DNA of 64,000 nucleotides from Methylobacterium sp. Leaf104 (lineage in GTDB: Bacteria > Pseudomonadota > Alphaproteobacteria > Rhizobiales > Beijerinckiaceae): the NCBI RefSeq assembly GCF_001422885.1, contig NZ_LMMZ01000001.1, positions 753 through 64,752 of the forward strand, given 5' to 3'. The position numbers were made by a program, and so were the translations under genes. Below, one piece after another: positions 63,158 through 64,000 of the stretch. Position 1 is the first letter of the stretch. Each line of letters opens with the position of its first letter. The notes below the pieces were generated by a model that was not told the origin of the DNA, made no database searches, and saw only the letters and a list, made by a program, of their open reading frames with translations.

Positions 63158-63805
63158 ATGACCAACGGCATCAGCATCCTCGCCCACACCGCACCGGATT
63201 CCGGCATCGGTGCCCTCGAGCGGATCGGCGACCATGTCGCCGGAGCGCTCGGTCCCGCGATCGTCTCGCGCACCATCGCGTTCGGCGAACTCACCCTCGT
63301 GGTTCAGGCCAGCGACATCATCTACGCCCTGACCTACCTGCGCGACGACCCAGCCTGTGCCTTCCGCTGCTTCATCGACATCTGCGGGGCCGACTACCCG
63401 GCCCGCGAGAAGCGCTTCGATGTGGTCTATCACCTGCTCTCGCTGCGCCATAACGCCCGCATCCGCGTGAAGGTCCAGACCGACGACCAGACGCCGGTGC
63501 CCTCCGTGATCGAGGTCTTCCCGGCGGCGAATTGGTTCGAGCGCGAAACCTACGATCTCTACGGCATCCTGTTCTCGGGGCATCCGGACCTGCGCCGGCT
63601 GCTCACCGATTACGGCTTCGAGGGACATCCCCTGCGCAAGGATTTTCCGCTCACGGGGTTCGTCGAGGTCCGCTACGACCAGGACGAGGCCCGCGTGGTC
63701 TACGAGCCGGTGAAGCTCACCCAGGAATTCCGAAACTTCGACTTCCTCTCGCCGTGGGAGGGCACCGAATACGTGCTCCCGGGCGACGAGAAGACGTCGG
63801 CCTGA
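63158..63805 (+). CDS. nuoC: NADH-quinone oxidoreductase subunit C
   Basis: 215 residues, separate from NuoD as in alphaproteobacteria (fused in enterobacteria). The 30-kDa subunit signature is clear: [38 protein letters not shown], split here as [10 protein letters not shown] and [12 protein letters not shown]. It lies in the hydrophilic arm next to NuoB and NuoD. GAGGAAGGAC ribosome site. 16 bases to nuoD. Confidence 0.95.
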   Translation: MTNGISILAHTAPDSGIGALERIGDHVAGALGPAIVSRTIAFGELTLVVQASDIIYALTYLRDDPACAFRCFIDICGADYPAREKRFDVVYHLLSLRHNARIRVKVQTDDQTPVPSVIEVFPAANWFERETYDLYGILFSGHPDLRRLLTDYGFEGHPLRKDFPLTGFVEVRYDQDEARVVYEPVKLTQEFRNFDFLSPWEGTEYVLPGDEKTSA

Positions 63806-63821
63806 GCGGCGGAGCGAGGCC

Positions 63822-64000
63822 ATGACCGAGCACAACATCCGCAACTTCGCGATCAACTTCGGACCCCAGCACCCGGCCGCGCACGGCGTGCTGCGCCTCG
63901 TGCTGGAACTCGACGGCGAGATCGTCGAGCGCGTCGATCCGCATATCGGCCTCCTGCATCGCGGCACCGAGAAGCTGATCGAGCACAAGACCTACCTCCA
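63822..64000 (+). CDS. nuoD: NADH-quinone oxidoreductase subunit D (3' partial)
   Basis: Starts at 63822 after a GGAGCGAGG ribosome site and runs off the window after 59 codons. [22 protein letters not shown] and the conserved [12 protein letters not shown] are the 49-kDa subunit N-terminus, near the quinone-binding site. The remainder is outside the window. Confidence 0.95.
   Translation, partial: MTEHNIRNFAINFGPQHPAAHGVLRLVLELDGEIVERVDPHIGLLHRGTEKLIEHKTYL

Overview
The window looks like chromosomal DNA of a high-GC alphaproteobacterium, most likely Methylobacterium or a close relative. This rests on gene content: flaF/flbT with a large flagellin, ruvCAB-ybgC-tolQRAB order, DUF1150 and Hsp20 side by side, a fructose-bisphosphatase/phosphoribulokinase operon with a divergent CbbR/QscR-type regulator, ModABC, and alphaproteobacterial nuoABCD. 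Almost every stretch is coding, with short gaps. I see no tRNA, rRNA, CRISPR array, insertion sequence or prophage. The taxonomic call is inference.

Region 1 (1-7.5 kb) looks like an exopolysaccharide locus: a secreted beta-helix protein with three 70-residue repeats and an RTX-like tail (its start lies before the window), a GT4 glycosyltransferase, an O-antigen-ligase/ExoQ-type membrane protein, an exported GH5 glycanase and a membrane acyltransferase. Region 2 (7.9-12.7 kb, mostly minus strand) holds three adjacent small hydrophilic proteins, a DUF2254 membrane protein, cysK, a tiny membrane protein, a META-domain lipoprotein-like protein and a small HTH protein. Region 3 (12.7-18.5 kb) is the carbon-metabolism block: a ferredoxin-reductase-like flavoprotein overlapping a CbbR-type LysR gene, facing the operon fructose bisphosphatase, phosphoribulokinase, ribulose-phosphate epimerase and a CbbY-like HAD phosphatase. 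No RuBisCO gene is in the window.

Region 4 (19-34.3 kb) carries yebC, a membrane chemoreceptor, and the Holliday-junction genes ruvC, ruvA and ruvB, which are separated by unrelated genes (a membrane protein and YceI; then bfd-bfr iron storage and a Uma2 protein). A decayed metallophosphoesterase follows ruvB, then ybgC, a cytosolic chemoreceptor and tolQRAB without pal. Region 5 (34.3-42.1 kb, minus strand) has a hypothetical protein, an MFS exporter, a redoxin next to a DsbD/ScsB-type reductase, aminopeptidase P and PrmA.

Region 6 (42.2-50.1 kb) contains modABC and a flagellar cluster: FlaG-like protein, a 718-residue flagellin, FlbT and FlaF, followed by tiny envelope proteins. Region 7 (50.2-55.8 kb) holds a phosphoesterase, a TonB-ExbD-ExbB energy-coupling set with a small Cys-containing exported protein, and Hsp20 plus DUF1150 behind a sigma-32-like promoter. 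Region 8 (55.8-64 kb) has an alpha/beta hydrolase, a GT4 transferase, infC (probably starting at ATT), a GT4 plus glycogen-debranching-type glucosidase pair, and the first genes of the complex I operon (nuoABCD, the last one cut by the window edge).

Nothing here is a clearly unknown multi-gene system. The best leads are the RuBisCO-less PRK operon with its LysR-flavoprotein partner, the trio of small hydrophilic proteins, the decayed phosphoesterase in the ruv-tol cluster, and the hsp20 leader.
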